Assembly: GCA_028023455.1 (NCBI GenBank)
Contig: JAQFVV010012441.1
Location: 6,033,544 to 6,097,543, forward strand
DNA from: Epiperipatus broadwayi
Taxonomy: Eukaryota; Onychophora; Udeonychophora; Euonychophora; Peripatidae
Direction of reading: 5' to 3'
DNA length: 64,000 nt
Shown: positions 1 through 10,529 of the stretch, piece after piece
How the letters are laid out: every line of letters starts with the position of its first letter
Numbering within the stretch: the first letter of the stretch is position 1
Translations under genes and position numbers: made by a program
Notes under the pieces: generated by a model
The model's input: the letters and a program-made list of their open reading frames with translations, nothing else
Database searches by the model: none
Told to the model about the DNA's origin: nothing

Positions 1-130
1 TATGCATAACCACATACATGTGAAAAAGATAAATGATCTCCAATATACATATTTTGTGCTGAATCGGCACTCATCAACTGGTCCAGAACATCATCTCCCA
101 CACACATATATAATTAGTGCTTATATATAA
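1..130 (-). repeat. Edge-truncated copy of hammerhead-bearing repeat family A
   Basis: The sequence matches the arm of the palindromes at 4674-5294 and 30925-31240, including the blocks around 'gataaatgatctccaatata' and 'tggtccagaacatcatct'. Read on the minus strand, the ribozyme core is degraded. The CTGATGA box is TTGATGA (complement of 71-77) and GAAA is replaced by AAAA. The stem II region still pairs (GTGC with GCAC), by different bases than in other copies. Only part of one arm is inside the window. Confidence 0.7.
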
Positions 131-2068
131 TATACAACATATTAAATATCATTGCAATAAACATTATTTTAATTTTAGGCTTAACTTTAAGGCCTTGTGG
201 TATTTATAAGGATAAGATCTTACCATGTTAAATATTAAAAAAAGTACAAACTATGGTTTTCAGGAGGTATTGTATGTCTTTATTACTTTTTCAAAAAGTT
301 ATCGTTCATCTTCATGGACACTGAGGGTTAGAGAGTAAATAATGCAGCCTTGGTGATATTATATCAGGTATAATAATACTGGATCTTGGGTATTTCATAT
401 GGCATTGTCCATTTGTTTTTCATGACATTATAGAGGCATTGTGCTGGCTGGTATTGCCAACTGCAACATTAGTTTCTGAATCTGACTGCATTTTCTGGGC
501 ATTTTGGTTAGTGTGGATTTTATGTTGCCTAGGAACACATTGTAAATAGTTTTATGATAGGTAAAGTCATCAATCTGGCTGTTATCAAGAGTGTTAAAAA
601 TAATAAAAAATAGTCAGCAAAATACAGTTATCCATCCATGTTACAGTGGAAAAACAGTTTTAACCACACATTATTTCTCTCTTCATCTAGAATCACTGGA
701 TCATGGCTTCAAAATTAGATTAGACTAGAATGCAAAGCAATATGGAATGAAATGTTGAGTGGAACTGGAATGCTTCATTGCTTTTTTCAGATCTATTCAT
801 ATCTATCTAATGTTGATTAACAACATATTTTCAAAATAATGAATTTGTCGTCAGCTAATTAAAAGATTTATCCTGTTTTTGTACATGTTTTTTTTTTTAA
901 AATAACATACTGCAGAAACAAATTTAAAAGTATCATATCAATATTTGATATATAATTAAATTATTATGAATTGCTACATAAATGAATGAAAGAATGAAAA
1001 AGTGTTATTGTTTTGTACTTTCTTCATTTACATTAGCTAACAGTTGGGGGGGGGGGGGATCATTGCCCAACATGTAAATATATCTCAGTAAATTATTTAC
1101 TTCCATCAATTCCAAAATTTTAATATTAAATTTACTTCTGCTATCATTATTACTATAAAACCTTAGGAGATTTTATTTAAAACTCAATTCAAAATAGGAA
1201 AACCAAAAAAGAGTTCAAAATGCTTTAGATGTTTATAAAATTATCAATTTAAAATTCTGCTTATTAAAAGCATTTTTCTTTTCTCTTTAACAGAATAATT
1301 TGTCATTCCCTTGTTTCCCATTTATTACAGAACTCTATAAAATATTTAACAATATGATTAAATGTATACATTAAATCTTTTTTTAATTGGTTATGCAGTT
1401 TATTCAAGCGACACATATATATGCACACATATGCAATGGGCAGTTTGTATATTTATTAGTCAGTTCACATGAGTTTTTATTAAACATTTTTTTTCATGCA
1501 GATTGTAATATAATCACATTCAAGCTATATTCACATTTATTATAGTTACTATATATATGCTAATTACAGTTCTCCTGTTTACCCCTTATGTATTCTGGCA
1601 CTTTCTATTGTTCCATTTGGTGAGAGTTTTTGGAAATGCTCAACTTTTCTGTCTTTATAAAATCTTTATTTTATACTAAAACTCAGTAAATTGGATTTTC
1701 TTTTAATTTCATTATATAAGTAATTAATAGACGATAAAAATCACATTTAGCCATTTTGGTGTTTTTTTTAATTGACCTGTAATTATAACAATGTATGATA
1801 AATGTCATCACAGACTTTTATGTAAACACTAAAACTAAAAACAAGTGAATTAGTTTTATTTTACTTTAATGTGTTAAGGTGAATCAGCCAAGGTAAATTT
1901 ATGGTAACTTTATCAAATCCTGTTTTGAAATCTGACATTTTTCTTACAAAAATTACATTATTTTTAGAGATTTTAGTACAAAGTCAATTTTGCCACATAA
2001 TGATGTAATAAATACTGTCTGTTTTTCATTTTCCTTTATATCATGTTTAAGTTTATAAACTACTATTT
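131..2068. other. AT-rich DNA without recognised features
   Basis: No convincing coding frame, RNA gene or family match was seen. A pure G run of 13 lies at 1046-1058. The rest is AT-rich unique-looking sequence with short T and A runs. Confidence 0.6.
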
Positions 2069-2850
2069 TTAAAAAATATAAATGACAAAGAGAAAATGAT
2101 TAGCAAGTTCTAATCTAAATTCCTTAGAATATTTCTGAAGATTAGGAATATCAACTGTGATTATTGCTTTTCTTAATAATTTTTGTCTCTCTAGTTTATT
2201 TTCTGTATTGAATTTATTAAGAATATTACAATCTTGAAATATGTATTTTCTGTTAGTCAAAATATACTCCAATTCTGCTATACCTTCATTTGAATGCTTC
2301 CATGTCCATTTTCTTTTAACATTTTTCTCAAAAAAAGAATTCATAATAAAAAGGTTTTTTTTCTGAAACTTTCATAAGTCTATATCCTTTCTCATTTCTA
2401 TTACCATAACCAAATTGGCCAACAGCATTTTCCTCTTCCAATTCTATAATTACAGTCTCCCAAAACAATTTTATAATGTTGTTTGGTCTAATAAAAAGCA
2501 TTTTGCACATACATATAAAAATCCTCTACTACATCATCACTATGAGAACTTGTTGAAGCACAAACCTGAATTATCTGCCTTTGGTATATGCTATTAAGTT
2601 GAATAAGTAATCTTACCATTCTCTCTAATATGCCATCAGTCTTTACAATGTTGTTTTTCCAACTTTTTATTCATAATAAATTCTACTCCACTTATACTTC
2701 CACTATGTAGTACAGTACATGTCCACTTTTTAAATCAATTGCTTCTTTATCTTTTCTTCAAACTTTACAAAGTTCAATAATGTTTCATTTAATATGAGAT
2801 AGTTTTTCTTCCAATTCATGAAATATTCCTTCACTTGAAAGTGATATACA
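2069..2850 (-). pseudogene. RTE-clade LINE relic, apurinic-like endonuclease domain
   Basis: Frame-hopping translation of the minus strand follows the endonuclease domain of RTE-type retrotransposons, the family often annotated as 'craniofacial development protein 2-like'. From the N-terminal side I read a segment with 'LEEKLSHIK' and 'SGHVLYY' near 2830-2690. Next come 'RLLIQLNSIYQRQIIQV' and 'TSSHSDDVVEDFY' near 2620-2530, then 'GDCNYRIG' (catalytic GDxN-type block), and 'QFGYGNRNEKGYRL' near 2430-2390. After a frameshift near 2345 come 'KRKWTWKHSNEG' and 'EYILTNRKYIF' down to about 2220. The last part corresponds to the usual family block (W-T-W ... D-Y-I-L). Several in-frame stops and at least two frameshifts make it dead. 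No reverse-transcriptase half lies beside it. I recognise the family with good confidence but not the subfamily. Confidence 0.8.
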
Positions 2851-4410
2851 GTTGTAAATATGTAAAATAAAAGGGTAATATCAAATGGAAGTTTCATAAC
2901 TTCTACCATTGGCCACTAACTGCTGCCCTGGCTGATAACCATACAGTCTTCTGGGAATTAGAGCTATGATTTATTTTTCTCTGACATGATTGTAAATATC
3001 TATTAGACTTTTTTTTTCATTCACACACTCATTCATTCTACCTTATCTGGCAACAGATAAGGAGGACTATGGTGTTTCATCATCTTAAACTCAGAGGTAA
3101 AATCCAATAAGCTCGCAACTCTGGTCTATGCAGGTGGTGAGCTGCAATGATGTTTGGAATGGACATTATGAATTCACCATGCTCGTTTCTTTTAAGATCT
3201 CCAAAATGAATCAAAGAGTCTCCTTTACAGTAACAGCAAATTTCTTTCTGCAGCCCTATTTAAGTATATATATATATGTATATTGCAAATGGTGTAAAAA
3301 TTCTAAAATGATATCATGAACGATAACAAAAAGATCAAAAGAATTTAAATATTCACAAAGTCATTAATATTTCTCAGAGTTTTAAAACTGAAAAAAAAAT
3401 CACATTAAAAAAGCAAACAGTTTAGAGAATAATATCATCTACTGTTTGCTAGTTACCAGTGTTAGAAATGAATAAAATCAGTGAGTTAAAGGTGCAATTC
3501 AAATTCATTTGCTGATTATCAGATATTTGGGCAAATAGGATATTTAGCTTTTTGTTCATTGATTTTACTCAAAGCGTTAATTAAATAAAATTTTAGAATA
3601 GAAAGAAAAAATTATCATTATTGATGTAATTAAATGAGAGCTGTCAAAATCATGTAACGCGTCAAATTGTTTAATTATCTAAATTATCAGTCAATTTCAG
3701 AAAAACAAATCTAATGCAAACCCGATATTTAATGTGTTATATATATGCAAAAATAATAATTTTATTTATCATAAGCTATTAATGACGTCGATATGTGTTT
3801 ATGCAGGGGGTATGTATTTATGCATATATATATATACTGTTTTGTGTGTGTGCGCGTGTGTTTTTTTGCTAAATTTGATGTCTAGCCTAAGGCAAATATT
3901 GGAATTAATAGATTTTGTAAAGAAAATCCATTAATCCCTAACCAACTGTTAACTTTTCTTAAAAGATAAGAATTAAACGAAATCAGTTTAAAAAAAAAAA
4001 AATCGATAAAAATGAAGGAGATAATTAATCAATTAAAAGAATTTTAATTTATTATTGCTTTTTTTTTTTTTTTTTTGCGGTATGCTAAAAAAAACTACTT
4101 TTATAAAAATATTAATGTCATACAACACATGGAGATATCATAAATTAATTTTGAAGTAGTACAATTTTAAATACGTCAGCAAAGCATATCTTTGGGTGTG
4201 AACCTTACGTACGCGTGTGTGTACGATAATCAGCCTTCACATTCGATCCAAATTTTTATCTGCAAAGATAGATTAATGATTTACACAATTTACGTATTTA
4301 TTGCACAAAGTTAAAAATTATTGTATTGATTGAAACAATAGTATCATAAATTTATTTACAAAAAACTTTAACATATTTTGGGCCTGTATTAGTAATCATT
4401 ATACCTTTTC
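2851..4410. other. No recognised gene
   Basis: A slightly more complex stretch at about 2890-3200 (non-AT-rich words, no open frame) could be 5' sequence of the adjacent RTE relic or an unknown repeat. Short TA, TG and A/T homopolymer runs follow (for example 3815-3865 and 4055-4077). No coding signal was found. Confidence 0.5.
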
Positions 4411-4414
4411 CTGA

Positions 4415-4535
4415 TCAAGCGTTGTTAGCCGAGAGGTCATCGCAGCTGCCTTGCAAGCAACTAGTTGGTTGCAGGCGGTTGTGGATTCGCTTCCCGGACG
4501 ATGCTATGACATATGAAAATAATAATAATAATATT
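4415..4535 (+). mobile_element. tRNA-derived SINE, subfamily 1
   Basis: A tRNA-like head starts at about 4421, with an A-box-like 'TTAGCCGAGAGGT' and a B-box-like 'GGATTCGCTTCC' around 4483-4494. It is followed by a short shared tail 'gatgctatgacatatg' and an AAT-rich 3' end. The same head and tail occur at 24511-24616 and, on the other strand, at 34032-34142. The short length (about 100 nt before the simple-repeat tail) and A/T-rich end are what one expects of a SINE moved by a LINE. The internal promoter boxes are diverged, so this copy is probably silent. The tRNA of origin is not clear. Confidence 0.75.
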
Positions 4536-4764
4536 GCTTGTTTGTAATACAAAGTCGTGCAGTGAGACATGTTTGCTATCTGGGAAAATGTACAGTAAAT
4601 GAATTAAGCTTGACTGAAATAACAGAAAAACAGGCTTATTAATACCTGTGTCTATATATGTAATATACAGAGTATATGAGCACAGACTTTCACATGACCC
4701 ACCACTCTCCACTCTATCTAATAACACTGATACACCTACACACATATATGTTGAAAAGATAAAT

Positions 4765-4819
4765 AATCACCAATATACATATTTCATGCTAAACCAGCAA
4801 TCATCAGTTGGTCCAGATT
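4765..4819 (-). ncRNA. Hammerhead ribozyme-like motif, type I (left arm)
   Basis: This is the exact inverted copy of the motif at 5146-5200. On the minus strand it has CTGATGA (complement of 4801-4807), a stem II hairpin, GAAA, a very short stem III, a UA cleavage dinucleotide and stem I formed by ACCAA with TTGGT (4808-4812 and 4769-4773). The two copies are bound into one palindrome. A transcript of either strand would therefore contain one ribozyme and one anti-ribozyme sequence. Confidence 0.55.
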
Positions 4820-5145
4820 ACCATCTCCACACATATGCCATAAGTGCTCAGATATATATTAAGATAGACAAACTTCATACTTTAATGGACAGGTTTCAAT
4901 CTATTCCACACACCAACTCTTCAACCGTCCATCCAGTTGAAAATCTGATGATGGAATGCTCAAAGGCCACCCTGAGGAAGAATCTCGGCCTCAGGGTGGC
5001 CTTTGAGCATTCCATCATCAGATTTTCAATTAGATGGATGGTTGAAGAGTTGAAGTGTGGAGTAGATTGAAGCCTGTCCATTAAAGTATGAAGTTTGTCT
5101 ATCTTAATATATATCTGAGCACTTATGGCATATGTTGGAGATGGT

Positions 5146-5200
5146 AATCTGGACCAACTGATGATTGCTGGTTTAGCATGAAATATGTATATTGGTGATT
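5146..5200 (+). ncRNA. Hammerhead ribozyme-like motif, type I (right arm)
   Basis: All parts of a type I hammerhead are in order. The stem I 5' strand is AATC (5146-5149), a TGG bulge, then ACCAA (5153-5157). CTGATGA is at 5158-5164. Stem II is at 5165-5179, pairing TGCTG with TAGCA with one G-T wobble. GAAA is at 5180-5183. Stem III of two or three A-U pairs is at 5183-5190, with the conserved A-U closing pair. A17 is at 5191, with predicted cleavage after it. The stem I 3' strand is TTGGT (5192-5196) then GATT (5197-5200), pairing with the 5' strand across the bulge. Short stem III is typical of retroelement hammerheads, which often act as dimers. Activity is not shown by sequence. Confidence 0.55.
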
Positions 5201-5294
5201 ATTTATCTTTTCAGCACATATGTGCTTAAGTGTATTGGTGTTATTAGATAGAGTGGAGAGTGGTGGGTCATGTGAAAGTCTGTGCTCATATACC

Positions 5295-7305
5295 CTATAG
5301 ATTGACTGAAATATATAGGAAATCCATTACCTTGTTATAACTCACCTGTTGTTGATGTTGTTATTATTATTATTATTGAGGATCTAACACATCATTGATC
5401 ATCCCTACACTTCAATTATGATATTTATAATTGTATATTCTTGTAAACTGATTCTTTCTTTGTTTGGATGTACAAAAATTGTTATTTCAATTCTGCATTT
5501 TTTTTTGTTTAGTCTTTTTCTTTAACTTTGTTTATTGCTATCTTTTCTTCAATGGGTATATTTATTGTTACTAGTATTTCCTAATGATATAAATGTAGTA
5601 AATTGAATTTCAGCTATTGTTACATGTAAAATAAAAACAATATACTTTCAAAGCATTAGTATTTAATCATAGTTATCAAAAGTGCAATAATTAAACATTA
5701 AATAATATTTACTAATTCCATTTCTTATTTAATGTTATTCACGTTCTGATTTATCAAGAATTATTTTATGCAATAAATCATAAATTTGTGGTTTTCTTTT
5801 TATTATTATTTTGCATTCTTTTTTTTCCAAATCACTTTGCCAGTGCTGGATTGCATGCTGGATTGAGTGGTGTGCCCATATTTTTGTCTGTGATTATAAA
5901 TACAGATGTATTTGTATATGAGAATTATTTTTTGCTTTTCTGTTCATAAGTGAATACCTATTATTCTCATCTTTAAGTTCACTTTTGTTTTCCTATACTA
6001 TATATAAAGGCATTTTAGATGCTACATATCACTTCATAAACAATATTAGTTTATTCACTTTAAACACTTTAACGCATGTGCTTTAATTATCATGTTCAAA
6101 GTTATAAAAGTCTTAAATCAAATATTATAATCCCCAGTGATCATATTATTTCAATTTTTATTCCCTATAGTAATTAGATCATTCTTCTATATTTTAACTT
6201 GATTTTTTATTCTTTATCTATATTACTATTCATCCATCTATATAAGTATTCATCTATCTATCTATTTATATATATATAAGATAGCCATGTTTCACTAGCT
6301 ATGAGCATTAAATACAAATGTCAACAATTGTATGTGTGTGAGCTTCTTCACATTTTATCTCCAACAAATATTTCTGAACAAAAAGTAAAAGAAAAAAAAA
6401 GAGTTTGGTTTATTGTTTTATTTAAAATTAACATTAAGAAAAAAGTACGAGAAACGGTTTCATAAAACTTGTTATATCTGCAATACAAATTTGAACTAAA
6501 TCTTCCTTATAAAATTGCCAACTTTCATAATAAGTTACCCCCCCCCCACTGAATATTTTTTTTGTTTTTTATTTTCCTTATTTTAATTTCAATTGTGAAT
6601 AATTAAATGTCCTAATTATTGTATTTTTAAAAAAGCAAATACTGAACATGATTATAAGGGGAATGGTTAATTATGCTGTTTATTAAGTTTAATAAGTTTA
6701 AAAGGCTGTCACAATAGATTTAAGGAAGTATACGTTTTGGCAGAGGAGTTTTAGAAGTAGAATATGGTTATGTTAGCAAGAAGTATGGACTAGCAGATTT
6801 TATTCTGAAAACCTTCCTATCTATATGCATAAAAAGTTGCAATATATAATTTTAATATTAAAAGTGTATTATTATTCAAATATGCGATGGTTGCATATTT
6901 ATAACAGTTAAATTTTATAAACATGTTCTTATGGTGTATTTTGACCACATGCATTCGATAAAGAAAGAAATGTTGTACAGTCTGCATAATCTAGCATGAA
7001 GATCTATCATATATGGACATAGACATGTGTTGTCCTAAAGAGAGAAAAAAGAAGAGATACTGAGACCTAATAATGCCCAATTCAACTACTAGCAAACTAT
7101 GAAACAATCATGGAAAACATATTATGAGACATTTTGTTAACTTATAAAATTCAGAACTACTTAAAAACAACATGAACAAAATTGTTTATACCAAAAATGG
7201 CAAAGATGGAATCAGTGGATGAAAAACTCTTTTTTTTTAAAAAAAAAAAAAACTCTCAATAAATGGGGGGAAATAAAAATCAGTGAATTATTATAAATAT
7301 TGATT
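5295..7305. other. AT-rich DNA without recognised features
   Basis: Only simple motifs were found: an ATT run near 5364-5380, a small decayed CATCTATC stretch near 6230-6270, and a C10 run at 6538-6547. I see no coding or RNA signal. Confidence 0.6.
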
Positions 7306-7309
7306 CTTC

Positions 7310-7425
7310 TTAAGCGCAATGTCAGCACGTAATACTTAAATAAGGCTATAACCTTGGTACATGCACCTTGAGTGCTTAATTTATTACAAGATAGACCGCT
7401 ACAAATCTAAACACAAGTATCGATT
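7310..7425 (+). repeat. Fold-back family B, diverged copy 1
   Basis: The segment 'ggctataacctt' through 'accgctacaaatctaaacac' aligns with 9437-9560 (same order, 'agctataacctta' through 'acctctacaaatctttaaca'). It also aligns with the arm of the fold-back at 7493-7680. No coding content. It marks the left edge of a local cluster of this family. Confidence 0.5.
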
Positions 7426-7492
7426 TTTTTAACTACCTTTTTCCCAGCAAAAGACAAAAACAATTGATAAAAATCAAGGAGTAGAAGTAAGA

Positions 7493-7680
7493 AAAATGCG
7501 ATAGTAGGGACCTATACAGGTATTTTAACTACAAGCTTACGCTATGGAAGAAAAGAGCGTAAGCTTGTGGTTAAAACACCTGTAGAGATCCCTACTATCG
7601 CATTTTATACACATATTATTGAGGTTAGAGCCTCAGTAAATATTACTATGTAATCACGTTTAATAAATTTATAATATATA
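7493..7680. repeat. Fold-back family B, hairpin copy
   Basis: The inverted arms 7493-7543 and 7556-7606 flank a 12-nt loop. The arms read 'aaaaatgcgatagtagggac' at the outside and 'acaagcttacgct' near the loop, with a handful of mismatches. The right arm continues into 7607-7680 ('agcctcagtaaatattac', 'atgtaatcacgtttaataaa'). In reverse complement this matches 8615-8755 over its full length. This looks like a non-autonomous palindromic element (MITE-like). No transposase is recognisable nearby. Confidence 0.75.
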
Positions 7681-8614
7681 AACATCTATAATTTTTTTTT
7701 AAATTCTGTGGTGAACTATTAACCCTTATCATTTTTTTATATTAGCCTATCTATTCTAAATATTATATATCTGTATACTTTAAAGTAAGATATATATTTA
7801 TATTTTTATGAGCATTATCTAATTTCTATTTGAGGAATTATATATACATATGATTAATTATTATTTTTACATATACAATACAATCTTGATGAGCATCTGG
7901 ATAATGTATATTATACTGTGTATTTATAGAATATATAAAAAAAGGAAAGAGTGATGTAATTTATCATTTACTAGTGATGCATATGCCTTATGAAGGGATG
8001 TAATAGCAATTGCTTGAGAGAATGTAGAAATCATTTGCATGTTTCAACTGGAATAAAACTATTATTTTTATATATGTATATTTCTGCTTTATTCAGTTTT
8101 CATGTATGCATTTTATCAAGTTAATTAAGTAATGTAACATTGCTAGTGATGTTTAAGAATTCCAATGTCATGATTTGGTGCTAACACGACTTCTAACAAA
8201 GGCTCTAAGTTCAAACATTGATTTCTAATGGCCCCATTCTGTGTTCTTAATAATATAACCAGCCAGAACTAATAAATATTCTAGCCCCCTTAAATATCAT
8301 TGGAAATATCTGTATTTTGAGGAGGAAATATTTTTGTGTGGAGTTAACACTATTAGCAATATCTTTTAAACTGATAATGCCTATGCTCATCATAGTTTAT
8401 GATTGGGCCAATAAGAGACAGTTGCATTTGTGCCCAAATGTCATCTAGTCATAGTGTACTAATTGATATCATGTTACAATTCAGTTTCTATTAAAACTAG
8501 CATCAGAACTATAAATTTATATGTTTTATCAGATACCAATTTATACAAACAACTATTCTAAAAGAAACATGCTCTAAAATACTAATATGTATGTATGTTG
8601 GCCCTTGGAAGTTT

Positions 8615-8755
8615 ATATTATAAATTTATTTAACACACATTGATTACATAAGTAATATTTACTAAGTCAGTAAACCTAAAGCATGTGCGGTTGAAAATGC
8701 AAAGGTAGGGACCACTACAGGTCTTAACCACAAGCGTATGCATTCAATGGCAATG
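8615..8755 (+). repeat. Fold-back family B, copy 3
   Basis: Matches the reverse complement of 7560-7680 through 'gattacataagtaatattta', 'aggtagggaccactacaggt' and 'cttaaccacaagcg'. Only a single arm is present, with no hairpin partner beside it. Confidence 0.65.
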
Positions 8756-9436
8756 CTACATGTTTTTATTTTATTTTATAATTCAATCCATGTTTCCATT
8801 ATCGTTAAATCTAAATATTAAATTTTATCATCATTTTTCAGTTCTCTAATTGATATTCAACCTGATTCTTTATTCAATTCTTTATGCATATCATCAATAC
8901 TTGCCTAAGGTATATTCTCTGAGACATCATGCGCAAACAGAACATATACACAATTTTTATAATGATTTAATGTAGAAATGTTAGTTTATTTTCTAGGTTG
9001 TCAATCTAAAGTAAAAGCTACTATGCTTATCAATAGTATCCTGAGTTGAGTTTTCGTTATTTCACACATATATTCCATATAAAAGTGGCTATAATATAAT
9101 TATCATAGATGTGGGTAATATTTTGAGGATTAATTCTTGTGTCTGTATAATATTATTATTTGATAATTAATCATGTTATTTTTATGTCTGTTTTGTCTAT
9201 AGCCTGAAACATAATTTCACTATGCAAATCAATATCATTCTACATTTATTTGCCATTATCATTTCCTTAATATGAAAAATAACAATTATAAATTCTTTAA
9301 ATTGAAATGGGTTTAATTAAACTCTATTAGAGAGTAATTACTTCTGATAAATAAGGACTCTATTTTTAAAGTCATCATAATCTACAGCCACCATATTTCA
9401 AGCCAGTAACCAATTACAGATCAATTGCATAGATTG

Positions 9437-9845
9437 ATAAAGTTATAACTAATAATTTGTTAAGTGCATACTCATTACCTAAGCAATATATATTAAGCTA
9501 TAACCTTATGACTATGTGTCTAAATACAACAGTAGGGACCTCTACAAATCTTTAACACAAGATTAACAACATTAAAAGACAAGAGTGGCCACCACATTTA
9601 TCTTCAACCTACTTTTTAATTATATAGGCTAATCTAAAGCATTTTGATTTGTAAGTGTGAAGCTATTGAATATTTCACTGATTAAGTCCACAATTTCTAT
9701 TACAAGCTAATGTTTGCAAAATCTTTCGATTTACAGTGAGTCAGTGTTAAGCTCTTATGATTAGCAATATTTTAATACAATTTAAAGTTGTAACTAATAA
9801 TTTGTTAAGCACATACTTATTACCAAAGCAATAGGCTGATAAAAT
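9437..9845 (+). repeat. Fold-back family B, copies 4 and 5
   Basis: The stretch 9437-9560 contains the family words 'aacagtagggacctctacaa' and 'tttaacacaagat'. Its 5' portion ('ttataactaataatttgtta' ... 'attacctaagcaata') is repeated directly at 9783-9840 with a few substitutions, about 345 bp downstream. The family therefore occurs at least four times within 2.5 kb, suggesting local duplication or nested insertion. Confidence 0.55.
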
Positions 9846-10380
9846 AATTAGTGGTCAGTGCTAAAGTTAAGAGAGTTGCTTTCTCAGTATGCACAGTTGA
9901 GTTTTAATTGGATGTTGCTTTAAAAAATAATCACTGCTGACAATAAGTTCAATTAAAAATGGAATGCCAATATATTATAATATTTCAGTATTTATAAAGT
10001 CCATCCATTAAAAATATTAAACTATATATATATATATATATAGTTGAAGATTAAACTATATATTAATGGCAGTTGAAGAAATTAAGGAATTAACTGAAAG
10101 TACTTCTGCAGATTAAACACTGTATATAATAGTTAATTACCATTATATTAATTATTTTTATTGTTATAATTATATATATATATATAGTAATGGTACAGAT
10201 TCATGGGGTGAACCTGGGAGTGATGATACTCATCAACATCAACCACAAATCCACAAAATGTAATATAAAAATAATTAGCATGAGAGATCAATACAGACCA
10301 ACTTTAAATAAGTTTAAGTTAAACCAAAATTACAGAGAAGAATACTTATTCAACATTATGAATAATCAACAATAAAAATA
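9846..10380. other. AT-rich DNA, TA microsatellites
   Basis: TA runs at about 10022-10041 and 10171-10186. The 61-codon frame at 10190-10375 (+) has no recognisable motif and AT-rich composition like its surroundings, so I do not call a gene. Confidence 0.5.
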
Positions 10381-10382
10381 AA

Positions 10383-10520
10383 TCAACAGTCAATCTTGTG
10401 ACTGGATTTGAAATAAGTCTAATATAGACCATGGTTATTATTTAACCCTTGCCAGCTTGGTTCAGATTATGTAAATATTAATTTGGATGCACAAACTTAA
10501 GTGCTAATCCATAACAATTA
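10383..10520 (+). repeat. Dispersed repeat family E, copy 1
   Basis: The words 'agtcaatcttgtgactggat', 'tatagacca', 'ccttgccagcttgg' and 'aatttggatgcacaaactta' appear in the same order in the reverse complement of 38565-38700. Two inverted copies 28 kb apart show this is an interspersed element. No coding capacity or tRNA-like head is visible. Confidence 0.65.
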
Positions 10521-10529
10521 AAAAAAATT

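Larger units (their letters stand above)
4674..5294. repeat. 620-bp palindrome of repeat family A with two hammerhead-like cores
   Basis: The left arm (about 4674-4977) and right arm (about 4991-5294) are near-perfect inverted complements around a loop of about 13 nt at 4978-4990. The central hairpin is GC-rich ('ggccaccctgagg' against 'cctcagggtggcc'). The outermost matching words are 'agcacagactttcacatgac' on the left and its complement on the right. Arm identity is high, with few differences, so the fold-back is recent or kept homogeneous by conversion. The open frames at 4648-5070 (+) and 4896-5081 (-) are mirror translations of the arms and share residues with each other, so they are not genes. 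Each arm contains one hammerhead-like motif, annotated separately. Confidence 0.92.

Noticed and set aside
4648-5081. 140- and 61-codon frames on opposite strands
   Set aside because: They are mirror translations of the palindrome arms and share the same residues, as expected of inverted repeats rather than genes.
7310-9845. CRISPR-like array
   Set aside because: Repeats are diverged, unequally spaced and partly inverted in a eukaryotic context, and no cas genes are present.
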